NCBI RefSeq assembly: GCF_920984675.1
Contig: NZ_CAKLBV010000021.1
Location: forward strand, 1-64,000
From: Methylobacterium sp. Leaf118
GTDB taxonomy: Bacteria; Pseudomonadota; Alphaproteobacteria; Rhizobiales; Beijerinckiaceae
Direction: 5' to 3'
Length of the DNA: 64,000 nucleotides
The translations under genes and the position numbers were made by a program. The stretch's first letter is position 1, and the number at the start of each line of letters is the position of its first letter. Under the pieces are notes generated by a model. The model was not told where the DNA came from. It saw only the letters and a program-made list of their open reading frames with translations, and did not search any database. This document shows, in pieces, positions 8,991-17,100 of this stretch.

Positions 8991-9918
8991 CACCGGAGCC
9001 GCGGGCGAGCCAGTCGGCGAGCCCGTCCGCCGAGCGGAAATCCTCGAGCGCATGGACACGGGCCTGCGGGAGCGCGTCGCGGGCCATGGTGGCCAGGGCA
9101 TGGCCGGGGCCGAGTTCGAGCACGGTGCGGGCGCCGAACTCGTCGCAGGCCTGGAGGCAGGCGGCCCAGTCGATGGTCTGCGCGATCTGGCCCGCGAGCT
9201 TGTCGAGGCCGGCCTGCGGGTTCAGCACCGGGGCGCCGTCGAGGCCGCTGACGAGACGCGGCGCCCCCGGGGGCGGGCGCCGCGGCGTCTCCCGGGCGAG
9301 GGCTTGCGCGAAGTCCTGGCGCGCGGCCTCCAGCAGCGGCGTGTGCGAGGGCGTGTGCACCGGCAGGACGACGGCACGGCGCGCGCCCGCGGCCAGTGCC
9401 GCCGCGCAGAGGGCCTCCAGCGCCGACACCGGGCCGCCGACGACGGCACTGTCGGCGGCGTTGCGGATGGCGACGTGGCCCTCGTGCCGGGCTGCGAGTT
9501 CGGCGATGGCGGCCAAGCCGATCCCCCGGATGCCGGCAAGGCCGAACCCCGTGCCGGAGGCGCGGTCCATGGCCTCGGCCCGGGCGGCCGCGAGGCGCAG
9601 AATCGTCTCCGGCTCGAAGCGGCCGGCGCAGCCCCAAGCCGCCAGATCGCCGATGCTGTAGCCGGCGACGATCGTGCGCCCCGGCCGCGCCGCCGCGACG
9701 ATCGTCCAGCCCGCCAGCCCGGCGATGCAGCACAGGATCTGCCCGGTGCGGTTCGCGTGCAGGGCGGAGCCGCCGGCCCGGACCAGGGCGCGCGGGTCGG
9801 TGCCGAGGAGCCGCTCGCCCGCTTCGAAGATCGCCTGCGCCGCCGGCCAATCCGCCGTGAGGGCGAACATGTCCGGGTTCTGCCCGCCCTGGCCGGAGAG
9901 GAGCACCGCCAGGGTCAC
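8986..9918 (-). CDS. mdcH: Malonate decarboxylase malonyl transferase (epsilon) subunit
   Basis: 310 residues of the FabD-like acyltransferase family. It loads malonyl groups onto the decarboxylase carrier protein to prime the cycle. Visible are LLSGQGGQNPDMF at the N terminus, the nucleophile serine in GYSIGDLAAWG (Ser88; tyrosine replaces the usual histidine of GHSxG), RAEAMDRAS and the HTPSHTPLLE histidine region. The GTG at 9918 overlaps the mdcB stop as GTGA, a translational coupling arrangement; another GTG lies six bases upstream. Last gene of the operon, ending inside repeat copy 2. Confidence 0.92.
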   Translation of the reverse strand: MTLAVLLSGQGGQNPDMFALTADWPAAQAIFEAGERLLGTDPRALVRAGGSALHANRTGQILCCIAGLAGWTIVAAARPGRTIVAGYSIGDLAAWGCAGRFEPETILRLAAARAEAMDRASGTGFGLAGIRGIGLAAIAELAARHEGHVAIRNAADSAVVGGPVSALEALCAAALAAGARRAVVLPVHTPSHTPLLEAARQDFAQALARETPRRPPPGAPRLVSGLDGAPVLNPQAGLDKLAGQIAQTIDWAACLQACDEFGARTVLELGPGHALATMARDALPQARVHALEDFRSADGLADWLARGSGA

Positions 9919-10769
9919 GGCCACACCTCGATCCGGTCGACGAAGAGCGTCATGGCGAGGAGATCGGCGGCGCCCCCGGGGCTGAGCCGGCGCGCCACGA
10001 AGGCGCGGTGCAGGCCTTCCGCGCGCTCCCGCCAATCGTCCCGCGCGATCCCGCCCTCGTCGAGGAAACGCGCCGCCGCCTGCCGGGCGAAGGCGTAGCC
10101 CTCGGGTCCGCCCCGGTGAAGCAGGTTGGTGTCTTCGAGATGCGCGATCAGGGCGAGGCAGGTTTCGACCCGCGCGGCCTCCGCATCGTCCGGCCGCCGG
10201 GCGCGGGCGCGGCGCAGGGCCGGCAGCCCGACCCGATAGAGGGTCGGAAATCCGGCCGCAGCCTCGGCCGGGGCACCACCGACGCCGTGGCGGCGCCGCG
10301 CCTGCGCGCCCGGGGCGTGCAGCAGCACCGGCCCGTCGAGGATCGCTCCGGCCCAAAGCTGCCGCACCCGCGCCCCGAGGGCGCCCGCCATGGGAGCCGA
10401 CATCGCTCCCGCGGCGGCGCAGAGGAGGCCGAGCCCGAAGATCGCGCCGCGATGGGTGTTCACGCCGCCGGTCGCGTCCCGCATCGCCGCCTCCGCGTCG
10501 AGGCCGATGCGGCGCAGGCCCGCCATCGGGGCGCCCTCGGCCCCGGCCTCGGCGAGGTCGGCGAAGAACGGCCGAAGCGCCGCCGCGCTCGCCCGGAAGG
10601 TCGCCGCGTCCATGTCGGTGTGGCTGCCGGCATCGACATGGCTGACGAGGCCGGGCTTCGGATAGGTCTCGAGTTCGAGCCGTAGGCACGCCACGCCGAC
10701 GGCCGCGAGGGTGTCGGCCGAGGATCCAGCCCAGGCGAAACCCCGCCGCGACGCCGGAAGAGCGGTCAC
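9915..10769 (-). CDS. mdcB: Triphosphoribosyl-dephospho-CoA synthase
   Basis: 284 residues of the CitG/MdcB family, which joins ATP and dephospho-CoA to make the prosthetic-group precursor of the malonate decarboxylase carrier protein. Family signatures are LELETYPKPGLVSHVDAGSH near the N terminus, GGVNTHRGAIFGLGLL in the middle, and EDTNLLHRGG near the C terminus. The GTG at 10769 overlaps the mdcG stop by four bases (GTGA) and the gene ends by overlapping mdcH, so the three are translationally coupled. Works with MdcG to modify MdcC. Confidence 0.94.
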   Translation of the reverse strand: MTALPASRRGFAWAGSSADTLAAVGVACLRLELETYPKPGLVSHVDAGSHTDMDAATFRASAAALRPFFADLAEAGAEGAPMAGLRRIGLDAEAAMRDATGGVNTHRGAIFGLGLLCAAAGAMSAPMAGALGARVRQLWAGAILDGPVLLHAPGAQARRRHGVGGAPAEAAAGFPTLYRVGLPALRRARARRPDDAEAARVETCLALIAHLEDTNLLHRGGPEGYAFARQAAARFLDEGGIARDDWRERAEGLHRAFVARRLSPGGAADLLAMTLFVDRIEVWP

Positions 10770-11422
10770 CGGATGCCTCCGTGGATCGCGTCCGCGTCCC
10801 GCAGGGCGACCCGGTCGAGGGACTTGACCAGCACGGTCTCGCCCGGCCCGGCCCCGTGCCACTCGCGCCAGTTCACGCCCCCGCCGTCGGGCAGCAGGAT
10901 CTCCCCGTCGAGCCGCATCGGCGCCCGCGCCTCGATCGCCGCGAGGCCGGACAGGAGGGCGGGGCGATCGAGGCTCTCGCTCGGCCAGAGCAGGTCGAGG
11001 TCGGAGGTCTCGGAGAGATAGGGCAGCCCGGTCAGGTGCTGCCAGAGCAGGCCGCCGAAGAGGCAGGGCGCGGCGCCGACCCGGGCCCCGAGTGCGACCA
11101 CGGCGGCGATCGTCGCCGCCCAGGCGTCCGGCGCGGCCCCGCTGGCCTCGGCGAGGCGGACGGGGGCCCGGGGGCGCACGGCCTCGGGCGGCACGGCGAG
11201 GCCGATGCGCCGCTTCCCGTCCCGCGGGGGCAAGGGCAGGCCCACCGGCACGCGCTCCCGCGCCTCGCCCGGATGGCGGCGGCGCACGATGACCGGATGC
11301 CCGCGGCCGACCCATTCGGCCACAGGCGCGAGCCCGTCGAGATCGGGGCGTTCGGCCAGGGCCGCCGCCCAGGCCGCGGGCGCGACATCGAGCAGGTCGT
11401 GGCGGCGGTACGCCTCAGCCAA
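10766..11422 (-). CDS. mdcG: Malonate decarboxylase holo-ACP synthase (phosphoribosyl-dephospho-CoA transferase)
   Basis: 218 residues. It transfers the dephospho-CoA-derived group made by MdcB onto the serine of the carrier protein. The nucleotidyltransferase-type aspartate pair is visible in ETSDLDLLW, with GGLLWQHLTGLPYL before it and a C-terminal KSLDRVALRD. The start is a TTG at 11422, overlapping the end of mdcE by eight bases; no better ATG or GTG precedes the conserved YRRHDLLDV. Coupled to both neighbours. Confidence 0.9.
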   Translation of the reverse strand: MAEAYRRHDLLDVAPAAWAAALAERPDLDGLAPVAEWVGRGHPVIVRRRHPGEARERVPVGLPLPPRDGKRRIGLAVPPEAVRPRAPVRLAEASGAAPDAWAATIAAVVALGARVGAAPCLFGGLLWQHLTGLPYLSETSDLDLLWPSESLDRPALLSGLAAIEARAPMRLDGEILLPDGGGVNWREWHGAGPGETVLVKSLDRVALRDADAIHGGIR

Positions 11423-12131
11423 GCCCGGCTTCCCGCATCACCCGATCGGCGATGTCCCCGGCCACGGGCCGGCCGCCGCGCTCGGCGCCGAGGCGGTCGC
11501 GGATATCGGCGTCGGACCGGTCGTCCATGAGGGCGGCGATCTGCGGCGCGAGGGGCTGGCCGGGATCGAGCACCGCGTGCACGGCGCCGGTCTGGACCAT
11601 GTTGTCGAGGCCAGGGGCGAAGACCGGCGTATCCTTGGCCATGGCCTCGAGCCGGTCGAGGGGCAGCTTGGTGACCCGAGCGACCGAGGGCAGGTCCATC
11701 ACCGTCGGGTTGGCGCCGGGAAGCCCGGCCAGGACGCGGGTCGCCAGCGCGGTGGCGATGAAGGCGCCGGCCGCGCTGTGCCCGTAGACGAGCCCGATCG
11801 TGGCATGGCCCTGCGCGTCGGCGAGCAGCAGGGTCTTGGCGAGATGGGCGAGGTACTCGTTCAGCCCCAGCAATTCGTCGCGCCGGCTCATGCGCTGGCT
11901 GCCGGAATCGACGGCGACCAGGATCGGCGTGCCGCCGCCCCGGCGCACCACGTCGAGGACGAGGCCGGACAGGCGACAGGCGCCCTCGATGCCGAGCGGG
12001 GTCCCGCCGTCCACGCCGATCACGGCGAGGCGCCCGCCCCGGAACGGGCCGTCGCCGGACACGATCCCGTCGGCGACCGCGACGGTGTGGCCGTCGGGGA
12101 AGAGCGAATCGAGGATCTCAGCGAGCGTCAT
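11415..12131 (-). CDS. mdcE: Malonate decarboxylase gamma subunit
   Basis: 238-residue carboxyltransferase-like subunit that pairs with MdcD. Together they decarboxylate malonyl-S-carrier protein to acetyl-S-carrier protein. Visible family features are LFPDGHTVAVADGIVSGDGPF, AVIGVDGGTPLGIE, LVAVDSGSQRMSRRDELLGL, and GLVYGHSAAGAFIATAL in the crotonase-like core. Size and sequence agree with biotin-independent MdcE. Its ATG lies 14 bases inside the end of mdcD. Confidence 0.94.
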   Translation of the reverse strand: MTLAEILDSLFPDGHTVAVADGIVSGDGPFRGGRLAVIGVDGGTPLGIEGACRLSGLVLDVVRRGGGTPILVAVDSGSQRMSRRDELLGLNEYLAHLAKTLLLADAQGHATIGLVYGHSAAGAFIATALATRVLAGLPGANPTVMDLPSVARVTKLPLDRLEAMAKDTPVFAPGLDNMVQTGAVHAVLDPGQPLAPQIAALMDDRSDADIRDRLGAERGGRPVAGDIADRVMREAGLG

Positions 12132-13038
12132 GGGTGGTCTCCCCGAGGCCGGACAGGAGCGCGTCGAAGGCGGACGCCGTCGTCGCCGGCACCGCAGCCG
12201 GATCGTTCACGCCGAGCCGCGACCAGATCTCGGTGGCCTCGCGGCAATCCCCGAAACGGGCGAGGCGCTGTTCGAGCCGCGCCTGCTCGGCCTCGAGCGT
12301 GGCGAGATCGAAGGCCGGTGCCCGTCCGATGAGGTTGAGCGCCGCCGCGCGGAAGGCCGCCACCGTGTCGTCGGCGAAGGCGTCGGCGCCGCCGGTGAGG
12401 CGGCGGTGCTTGCCGCCCATGGTCCGCCACACCAGGGCCCGGTCGCGGGAATCGAATTCCTCCGCGCCCCGGTTGGTCTCGATCACCTCGGGGCCCGAGA
12501 CGCTGATGCGCCCGCTCTCCGAGACGGCGAGCCGCGAGCAGGTCCCGGCGATGAGGCCGCCGCCGCCATAGGCGCCCGCCCGCCCGCCGATCAGGCCGAT
12601 CACCGGCACGCCGAGTGCCCGCACCTCGGCGATGGCGCGCATCACCTCGGCGATGGCCGTCTCGCCGGCATTGGCCTCCTGGAGGCGGACGCCGCCGGTG
12701 TCGAACAGGATCAGCACCGCGGCGGGCTTGCGCTGCCGGGCGGCCCGCAGGAGGCCGACGAGCTTGGCCCCGTGCACCTCGCCGAAAGCGCCGCCCATGA
12801 AACGGCCCTCCTGGGCGGCGACGAGGACCGGCCGCCCGTCGAGGATGCCCTCGCCGACCACCATGCCGTCATCGAAGGCCCGCGGCAGGTCGAACAGCGG
12901 CAGGTGCGGGCTCATCCGACGCTGCTCGGGGCCGACGAACTCGCGGAAGCCGCCCGCGTCCAGCAATCCGTCGATGCGGGCGCGGGCGCTCGCCTCGTAC
13001 CAGCTGGCGGAGGTGGGATCGGCCAAGCGATCGATCAT
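12118..13038 (-). CDS. mdcD: Malonate decarboxylase beta subunit
   Basis: 306 residues of the carboxyltransferase superfamily, the partner of MdcE in the decarboxylation step. Visible are FVGPEQRRMSPHLPLFDLP, AAQEGRFMGGAFGEVHGAKLVGLLR, ILFDTGGVRLQEANAGE and the glycine-rich oxyanion segment RAGAYGGGGLIAGT. The zinc finger of biotin-dependent relatives is absent, as expected for Mdc enzymes. The start overlaps nothing (mdcC ends three bases upstream) and the end overlaps mdcE. Confidence 0.95.
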   Translation of the reverse strand: MIDRLADPTSASWYEASARARIDGLLDAGGFREFVGPEQRRMSPHLPLFDLPRAFDDGMVVGEGILDGRPVLVAAQEGRFMGGAFGEVHGAKLVGLLRAARQRKPAAVLILFDTGGVRLQEANAGETAIAEVMRAIAEVRALGVPVIGLIGGRAGAYGGGGLIAGTCSRLAVSESGRISVSGPEVIETNRGAEEFDSRDRALVWRTMGGKHRRLTGGADAFADDTVAAFRAAALNLIGRAPAFDLATLEAEQARLEQRLARFGDCREATEIWSRLGVNDPAAVPATTASAFDALLSGLGETTHDAR

Positions 13039-13041
13039 CGT

Positions 13042-13350
13042 CTAGACCTCCATCAGTCGGGCGCCCTGCAGCAGGCGCAGGGAGACGGTGTCGGGGCGGG
13101 CGCCGCCGTCATTGATCGTGATGCGCAGGCCACCGGGCCGGGCGCGGGCGACGAAATCGGCGATGACCGCCTCCCAGACATCGCCGTAGCCGCGGATCGG
13201 CGTCTCGATCTCGACGGTGCAGACGGTCGGTTCGAGCACGCGCTCCAGCAGGATTTCGAGGTTGCCCGAGGCGACCACGCCAGTGATCGCCTGGGATTTC
13301 CGGCCCGGCAGCGGGCCCGGGGTGGCGTGTCGGAAGCTCAGCTTTTCCAT
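13042..13350 (-). CDS. mdcC: Malonate decarboxylase acyl carrier protein (delta subunit)
   Basis: 102 residues; the carrier on which malonyl and acetyl groups ride as thioesters of a 2'-(5''-phosphoribosyl)-3'-dephospho-CoA group. The attachment serine is probably Ser28 in GVVASGNLEILLE, matching the serine of characterised MdcC. A GARPDTVSLRLLQGARL segment near the C terminus also matches the family. It sits between mdcA (10 bases) and mdcD (3 bases) in the standard A-C-D-E order. Confidence 0.94.
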   Translation of the reverse strand: MEKLSFRHATPGPLPGRKSQAITGVVASGNLEILLERVLEPTVCTVEIETPIRGYGDVWEAVIADFVARARPGGLRITINDGGARPDTVSLRLLQGARLMEV

Positions 13351-13360
13351 CGCTCTGGCC

Positions 13361-15019
13361 TCACCAGTTCCGGAACTTGGCCGGCGGCTCGTAGAGCCCG
13401 CCGGACCAGTGCACGAGGTCCTTGATCGAGCGCGCGGCCAGCAGCGACCGGTCGGCGTCGAGGGGCTCGATGCCGAGGTCCTCGGGGCGGCGGATGATCC
13501 CCCTCCCCCGCAATTCCTCGACCTTGGCGCGGTCGCGCCCGCGGCCGATCTCGGTGTAGCCCGCGACCCCGCGGATCGCCTGCTCCCGCTCGTCCGCGTC
13601 CCGGCAGAGTAGGAGGTTGGCGATGCCCTCCTCCGTGACGATGTGGGTGACGTCGTCGCCGTAGATCATCACCGGGGCCAGTTCGAGCCCGATCTTCCGG
13701 GCGAGCTCCATCGCGTCGAGCCGCTCGACGAAGGTCGGCACCAGCCCGTCGCCGAAGGTCTCGACGAGCTGCACCACGAGCTTGCGTCCGCGCATCAGCG
13801 ACGGATCGCCCACGCCGCCCGCCTCGCGGCCGGCCTTCATCCAGGTGTCGGACGGGTGGCGCCGCCCGTGTGGGTCCGAGCCCATGTTCGGCGCGCCGCC
13901 GAAGCCTGCCACCCGCGATTGCGTGACGGTGGAGGAATGGCCCGCGAGGTCGATCTGGAGGGTCGCGCCGATGAACATGTCGCAGGCGTACAAGCCCGCC
14001 GTCTGGCAGAAGGCACGGTTCGAGCGCAGGGAGCCGTCGGCTCCCGTGAAGAAGATGTCCGGCCGCTCGCGGATGTAGCGGTCCATGCCGACTTCCGAGC
14101 CGAAGCAGTGGACCTGGCGGACCCAGCCCGATTCGATCGCCGGGATCAGGGTCGGGTGCGGGTTGAGCGCCCAGTGGGTCGCGATCTCGCCCTTCAGCCC
14201 GAGGCGCTCGCCGTAGGTCGGCAGCAGCAGCTCGATCGCCGCCGTGCCGAAGCCGATGCCGTGGTTGAGCCGGCGCACGCCGTACTCGGCGTAGATGCCC
14301 TTGATCGCCATCATGGCGATCAGGATCTGCGTCTCGGTCATCGCCGCCGGATCGCGGGTGAAGAGCGGCTCAACGTAGAAGGGCTTGTCGGCCTCGACCA
14401 CGAAGTCGATCCGGTCGCCGGGGATGTCGACCCGGGGCACCCGATCGACGATCTCGTTGACCTGCGCCACCACGACGCCGTTCTTGAAGGCGGTCGCCTC
14501 GACGACGGTCGGCGTGTCCTCGGTGTTGGGGCCCGTATAGAGGTTGCCGTCCCGGTCGGCTGAGACGCCGGCGATCAGGGCGACGTTCGGCGTCAGGTCC
14601 ACGAAGTAGCGGGCGAACAGCTCGAGATAGGTGTGCACCGCCCCGAGCTCGATCTGCCCGCCATAGAGCATCCGGGCGATGCGCGCGCCTTGCGGGCCGG
14701 AATACGAGTAGTCGAGCCGCCGAGCGATCCCGGTCTCGAACACGTCGAGATGCTCGGGCAGCACGACGCCCGATTGCACCATGTGCAGGTCATGCACCCG
14801 GGCGGGGTCGCACTGGACGAGCCCGCGCGCGAGGCAATCGGCCTGTTTCTGGTTGTCGCCCTCCAGGCAGACCCGGTCGCCGGGCCGGAGGATCGCCTCC
14901 AACAGCGCGACCACCCGGTCGGCGGGCACGACCTTGCCCTCGGCCTTGCCCTCGACCTGGGCCCGGCCCGCCTCGATCCGCGCCTCCCGGGCGGCCCGCT
15001 CCCGACGCCACTCGTTCAT
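13361..15019 (-). CDS. mdcA: Malonate decarboxylase alpha subunit (acetyl-S-ACP:malonate ACP transferase)
   Basis: 552 residues, normal for MdcA, a CoA-transferase-like enzyme that swaps acetate for malonate on the carrier protein. Recognisable segments are ADRVVALLEAILRPGDRVCLEGDNQKQA, HMVQSGVVLPEHLDVFE, GVSADRDGNLYTGPNTEDTP, HGIGFGTAAIELLLPTYGE and FFTGADGSLRSNRAFCQ. First gene of the operon. GGAG lies about ten bases upstream of the ATG. A CTGTATACAG palindrome in the leader is the probable repressor site. The final enzyme splits malonate to acetate and carbon dioxide. Confidence 0.96.
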   Translation of the reverse strand: MNEWRRERAAREARIEAGRAQVEGKAEGKVVPADRVVALLEAILRPGDRVCLEGDNQKQADCLARGLVQCDPARVHDLHMVQSGVVLPEHLDVFETGIARRLDYSYSGPQGARIARMLYGGQIELGAVHTYLELFARYFVDLTPNVALIAGVSADRDGNLYTGPNTEDTPTVVEATAFKNGVVVAQVNEIVDRVPRVDIPGDRIDFVVEADKPFYVEPLFTRDPAAMTETQILIAMMAIKGIYAEYGVRRLNHGIGFGTAAIELLLPTYGERLGLKGEIATHWALNPHPTLIPAIESGWVRQVHCFGSEVGMDRYIRERPDIFFTGADGSLRSNRAFCQTAGLYACDMFIGATLQIDLAGHSSTVTQSRVAGFGGAPNMGSDPHGRRHPSDTWMKAGREAGGVGDPSLMRGRKLVVQLVETFGDGLVPTFVERLDAMELARKIGLELAPVMIYGDDVTHIVTEEGIANLLLCRDADEREQAIRGVAGYTEIGRGRDRAKVEELRGRGIIRRPEDLGIEPLDADRSLLAARSIKDLVHWSGGLYEPPAKFRNW

Positions 15020-15044
15020 CCGCTCCGCTCCCTGTCGCGCCTTC

Positions 15045-15054
15045 TGTATACAGG
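15045..15054. promoter_or_regulatory. GTATAC-core operator at the mdcA promoter
   Basis: Perfect palindrome CTGTATACAG, 26 bases upstream of the mdcA ATG. On the minus strand TTGCGC is followed 18 bases later by TATACA, so the palindrome could overlap a -10 box and a bound repressor would block transcription. The core matches the two palindromes upstream of matC. FCD-type GntR proteins commonly bind sites of this kind. Binding itself is inferred. Confidence 0.6.
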
Positions 15055-15229
15055 AGGCGGGTTATCAGGCGCAATAAAATTCATGCGTCGCCATTAACTG
15101 GAATTTTGCATCCTAAAGCGCGCCTGCGTCAAGGCCGCGCATACGATTGAGGGGATCGCGCCATGCGGCCCCGCGCCGTGGCATACTACGCCGAGCCGGC
15201 ACGAAGCCGGGCGGGGAGGGACGGAGGTG

Positions 15230-15898
15230 ATGGACGGTGGTGGCGAAGGGCGGGGTCTTCTCTCCGATCGGATCCGCAACGCGCTGACGGACGAGATCGC
15301 CGCGGGGGCGCTGGCCGCGGGGGTCTCCCTCGACGAGCAGGAACTGGCCGACCGGTTCGGGGCCTCCCGGACGCCCGTCCGCGAGGCGTTGCGGCAACTC
15401 GCCTCCAGCGGCCTCGTGGAGGTGCGGCCCCGGCGCGGCGTCGTGGTCACCCGCATGACGCCCGAGCGCATCATGGAGATGTTCGAGACCACGGCCGAGT
15501 TCGAGGCGATGTGCGTACGGCTGGCGACCTACCGCATGACGCCGCTGGAACTGAGCACCCTCATGAACCTGCATGAGCAATCGGCCGTCCCCGTCAAAGC
15601 GAGCGACTTCGATACTTACGACGCACTCAACCGCGGATTCCACGAGGCCCTCTACGAGGCCACCCACAACCGCTTCATGGTCGAGCAGGCGCTCGCGATC
15701 CGGGCCCGCCTCTCGGCCTTCCGCCGCACCCAGTTGCGCCACGGCGAGCGGATCCGGCGCTCCCATGCGGAACATGGCGGCATCCTCCAGGCGATCGCCG
15801 AGGGGGACGGCGACGGGGCCGCGCGGCGGATGCGGGCGCACATGCTCAACGCCGCGAGCGCCCTCGGCCGCTACGTCGCGGAGCAGACCGGATCGTGA
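15230..15898 (+). CDS. GntR-family (FCD subfamily) transcriptional regulator, divergent from mdcA
   Basis: 222 residues: a winged helix-turn-helix at about 12-75 (DRIRNALTDEIAAGAL, EQELADRFGASRTPVREALRQLASSGLVEVRPRRG) followed by an all-helical FCD ligand-binding domain with metal- and ligand-site histidines (NRGFHEALYEATHN, EHGGILQAI). GGGGAGGGACGGAGG gives a strong ribosome-binding site for the ATG at 15230; a GTG three bases upstream is an alternative. Divergent from mdcA, so it is the likely MdcY-type malonate-responsive repressor of the operon. Confidence 0.9.
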   Translation: MDGGGEGRGLLSDRIRNALTDEIAAGALAAGVSLDEQELADRFGASRTPVREALRQLASSGLVEVRPRRGVVVTRMTPERIMEMFETTAEFEAMCVRLATYRMTPLELSTLMNLHEQSAVPVKASDFDTYDALNRGFHEALYEATHNRFMVEQALAIRARLSAFRRTQLRHGERIRRSHAEHGGILQAIAEGDGDGAARRMRAHMLNAASALGRYVAEQTGS

Positions 15899-16024
15899 GC
15901 CCGTCGCCACCGGCCCGCCTGCGACGGGGGGCCGCCCCGATGTTGCAGCGCAGCAGAAGCGTCCCATATGGAAGGACGGAGGAAACGCCCGGATTCATCG
16001 AGCCGAACGGCTCCGGAGTCACGC

Positions 16025-16252
16025 ATGGCGTTCCAGTCTCAATCCCCGATCTCGTCCCACGGCCGCACCACGGCCGGGTCTCCCGCGGCGGACGAATCCG
16101 CCACCGGTCTGCGGCGCGTGCTGCGTGCGCTCACGGCGGCCCACCGCGCCCGCATACGCTTCGACCTCGCCCGGTTTCGCCCCGGCCGCCCCTCGGCCAG
16201 CCCAGAGCCGGAGCACGCCCTGTCCTGGCGGTTCGGCGTCCCGGTGCGCTGA
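16025..16252 (+). CDS. Possible small protein of unknown function
   Basis: A 75-residue frame from the ATG at 16025 (MAFQSQSPISSHGRTT). It has a helical basic middle (LRRVLRALTAAHRARIRFDLARF) and an end reading ALSWRFGVPVR. Composition is less extreme than shadow frames, but there is no family match, signal peptide or clear ribosome-binding site. It lies between the two GntR genes and converges with the second. The rest of the 15899-16262 gap shows nothing else. Confidence 0.3.
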   Translation: MAFQSQSPISSHGRTTAGSPAADESATGLRRVLRALTAAHRARIRFDLARFRPGRPSASPEPEHALSWRFGVPVR

Positions 16253-16262
16253 AGCGTCGGCT

Positions 16263-16916
16263 TCAGGCGCCGTCGCCGGTGCCGAAGCTGGTGACGAAAT
16301 CGCTCAGGCGCTCGCCCTGGATCAGGACATGCGCCCGCAGATGCCGCTCGGCGGCGGCGGCATTGCCCGCCACGATCGCGTCCACGATCAGGCCGTGCTC
16401 GGCCAGGGACTGGGTCAGGCGATGCCGCGCCCGAAGTTGGAGCCGGCGATAGGGCTTGAGCAGAGTGTGGAGCTGATTCGCCTGCTCCGCGAGATGGGCA
16501 TTGCGGCCCATCCCGTAGATCGTCCGGTGGAACCGCTCATTGGCGTAATAGTAGGTGTCGGCGCAGCCCTGGATCGTCGCGGCCATGCAGGCGTCGTGGG
16601 CCTCGACGAGGGTCACACGTTCCTCGTCGTCGATGCGGCGCGCGGCGAGCGCGCCGCACATCCCCTCGAGCGCCGCCATCGTCTCGAAGCGCTCGACCAC
16701 GTCCCGCAGCGACAGGCAGGCGACGAAGGCCCCACGATTCGGTTGAAGGTCGATCATCCCGGTCGAGGCGAGCTGCATCAGCGCCTCCCGAATCGGGGTG
16801 CGTGAGACTCCGAATCGCGCGGCAAGCCCCTGTTCGTCGAGATGCTCCCCCGGCCGGAAATGGCCCGTGACGATGTCCTGCTCGAGCTGATCCCGCAGCG
16901 CTTCCGCACGGCGCAT
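16263..16916 (-). CDS. GntR-family (FCD subfamily) transcriptional regulator, divergent from matC
   Basis: 217 residues: winged helix-turn-helix (AEALRDQLEQDIVTGHF, EQGLAARFGVSRTPIREALMQLASTG) plus FCD domain with NERFHRTIYGMGRN and EHGLIVDAIVAG. It is clearly related to the regulator at 15230 but not identical. The ATG at 16916 follows GGGAGAAGGGG; longer in-frame starts only add residues without homology. The intergenic region with matC carries two GTATAC palindromes, so it probably regulates itself and the carrier, perhaps sharing sites with the other GntR protein. Confidence 0.9.
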   Translation of the reverse strand: MRRAEALRDQLEQDIVTGHFRPGEHLDEQGLAARFGVSRTPIREALMQLASTGMIDLQPNRGAFVACLSLRDVVERFETMAALEGMCGALAARRIDDEERVTLVEAHDACMAATIQGCADTYYYANERFHRTIYGMGRNAHLAEQANQLHTLLKPYRRLQLRARHRLTQSLAEHGLIVDAIVAGNAAAAERHLRAHVLIQGERLSDFVTSFGTGDGA

Positions 16917-16977
16917 GGCCCCTTCTCCCGAGATTGCGCATACAGGGCGAGTGGCAACATAGGCGCCAACCCGCGTC

Positions 16978-16989
16978 ATTGTATACAAT
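16978..16989. promoter_or_regulatory. ATTGTATACAAT operator between gntR and matC
   Basis: Exact 12-base palindrome. From memory it is identical to the site reported for MdcY, the GntR-type repressor of the Acinetobacter malonate decarboxylase operon. It lies 62 bases upstream of the regulator's ATG and 112 bases upstream of the matC start. The same GTATAC core occurs at mdcA. Confidence 0.7.
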
Positions 16990-17011
16990 TCCCTTGCAGG
17001 ATAGTGCTGTC

Positions 17012-17021
17012 CGGTATACCG
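17012..17021. promoter_or_regulatory. Second GTATAC-core palindrome upstream of matC
   Basis: Perfect palindrome CGGTATACCG, 34 bases from centre to centre from the ATTGTATACAAT site (about three helical turns) and 80 bases before the matC start. The spacing would place two repressor dimers on the same DNA face. Inference from sequence only. Confidence 0.5.
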
Positions 17022-17100
17022 AGCAGGCAAGACGGGGGGTTTGCACGCCACCCTGCGCCCCGGTGCGAATCGCGCCGCATCCCTGCTCGGAGGAGACGCC

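Noticed and set aside
8986-10689. Apparent 567-residue protein ending in MdcH
   Set aside because: The first part is an mdcB shadow; the true mdcH starts at the GTG overlapping the mdcB stop.
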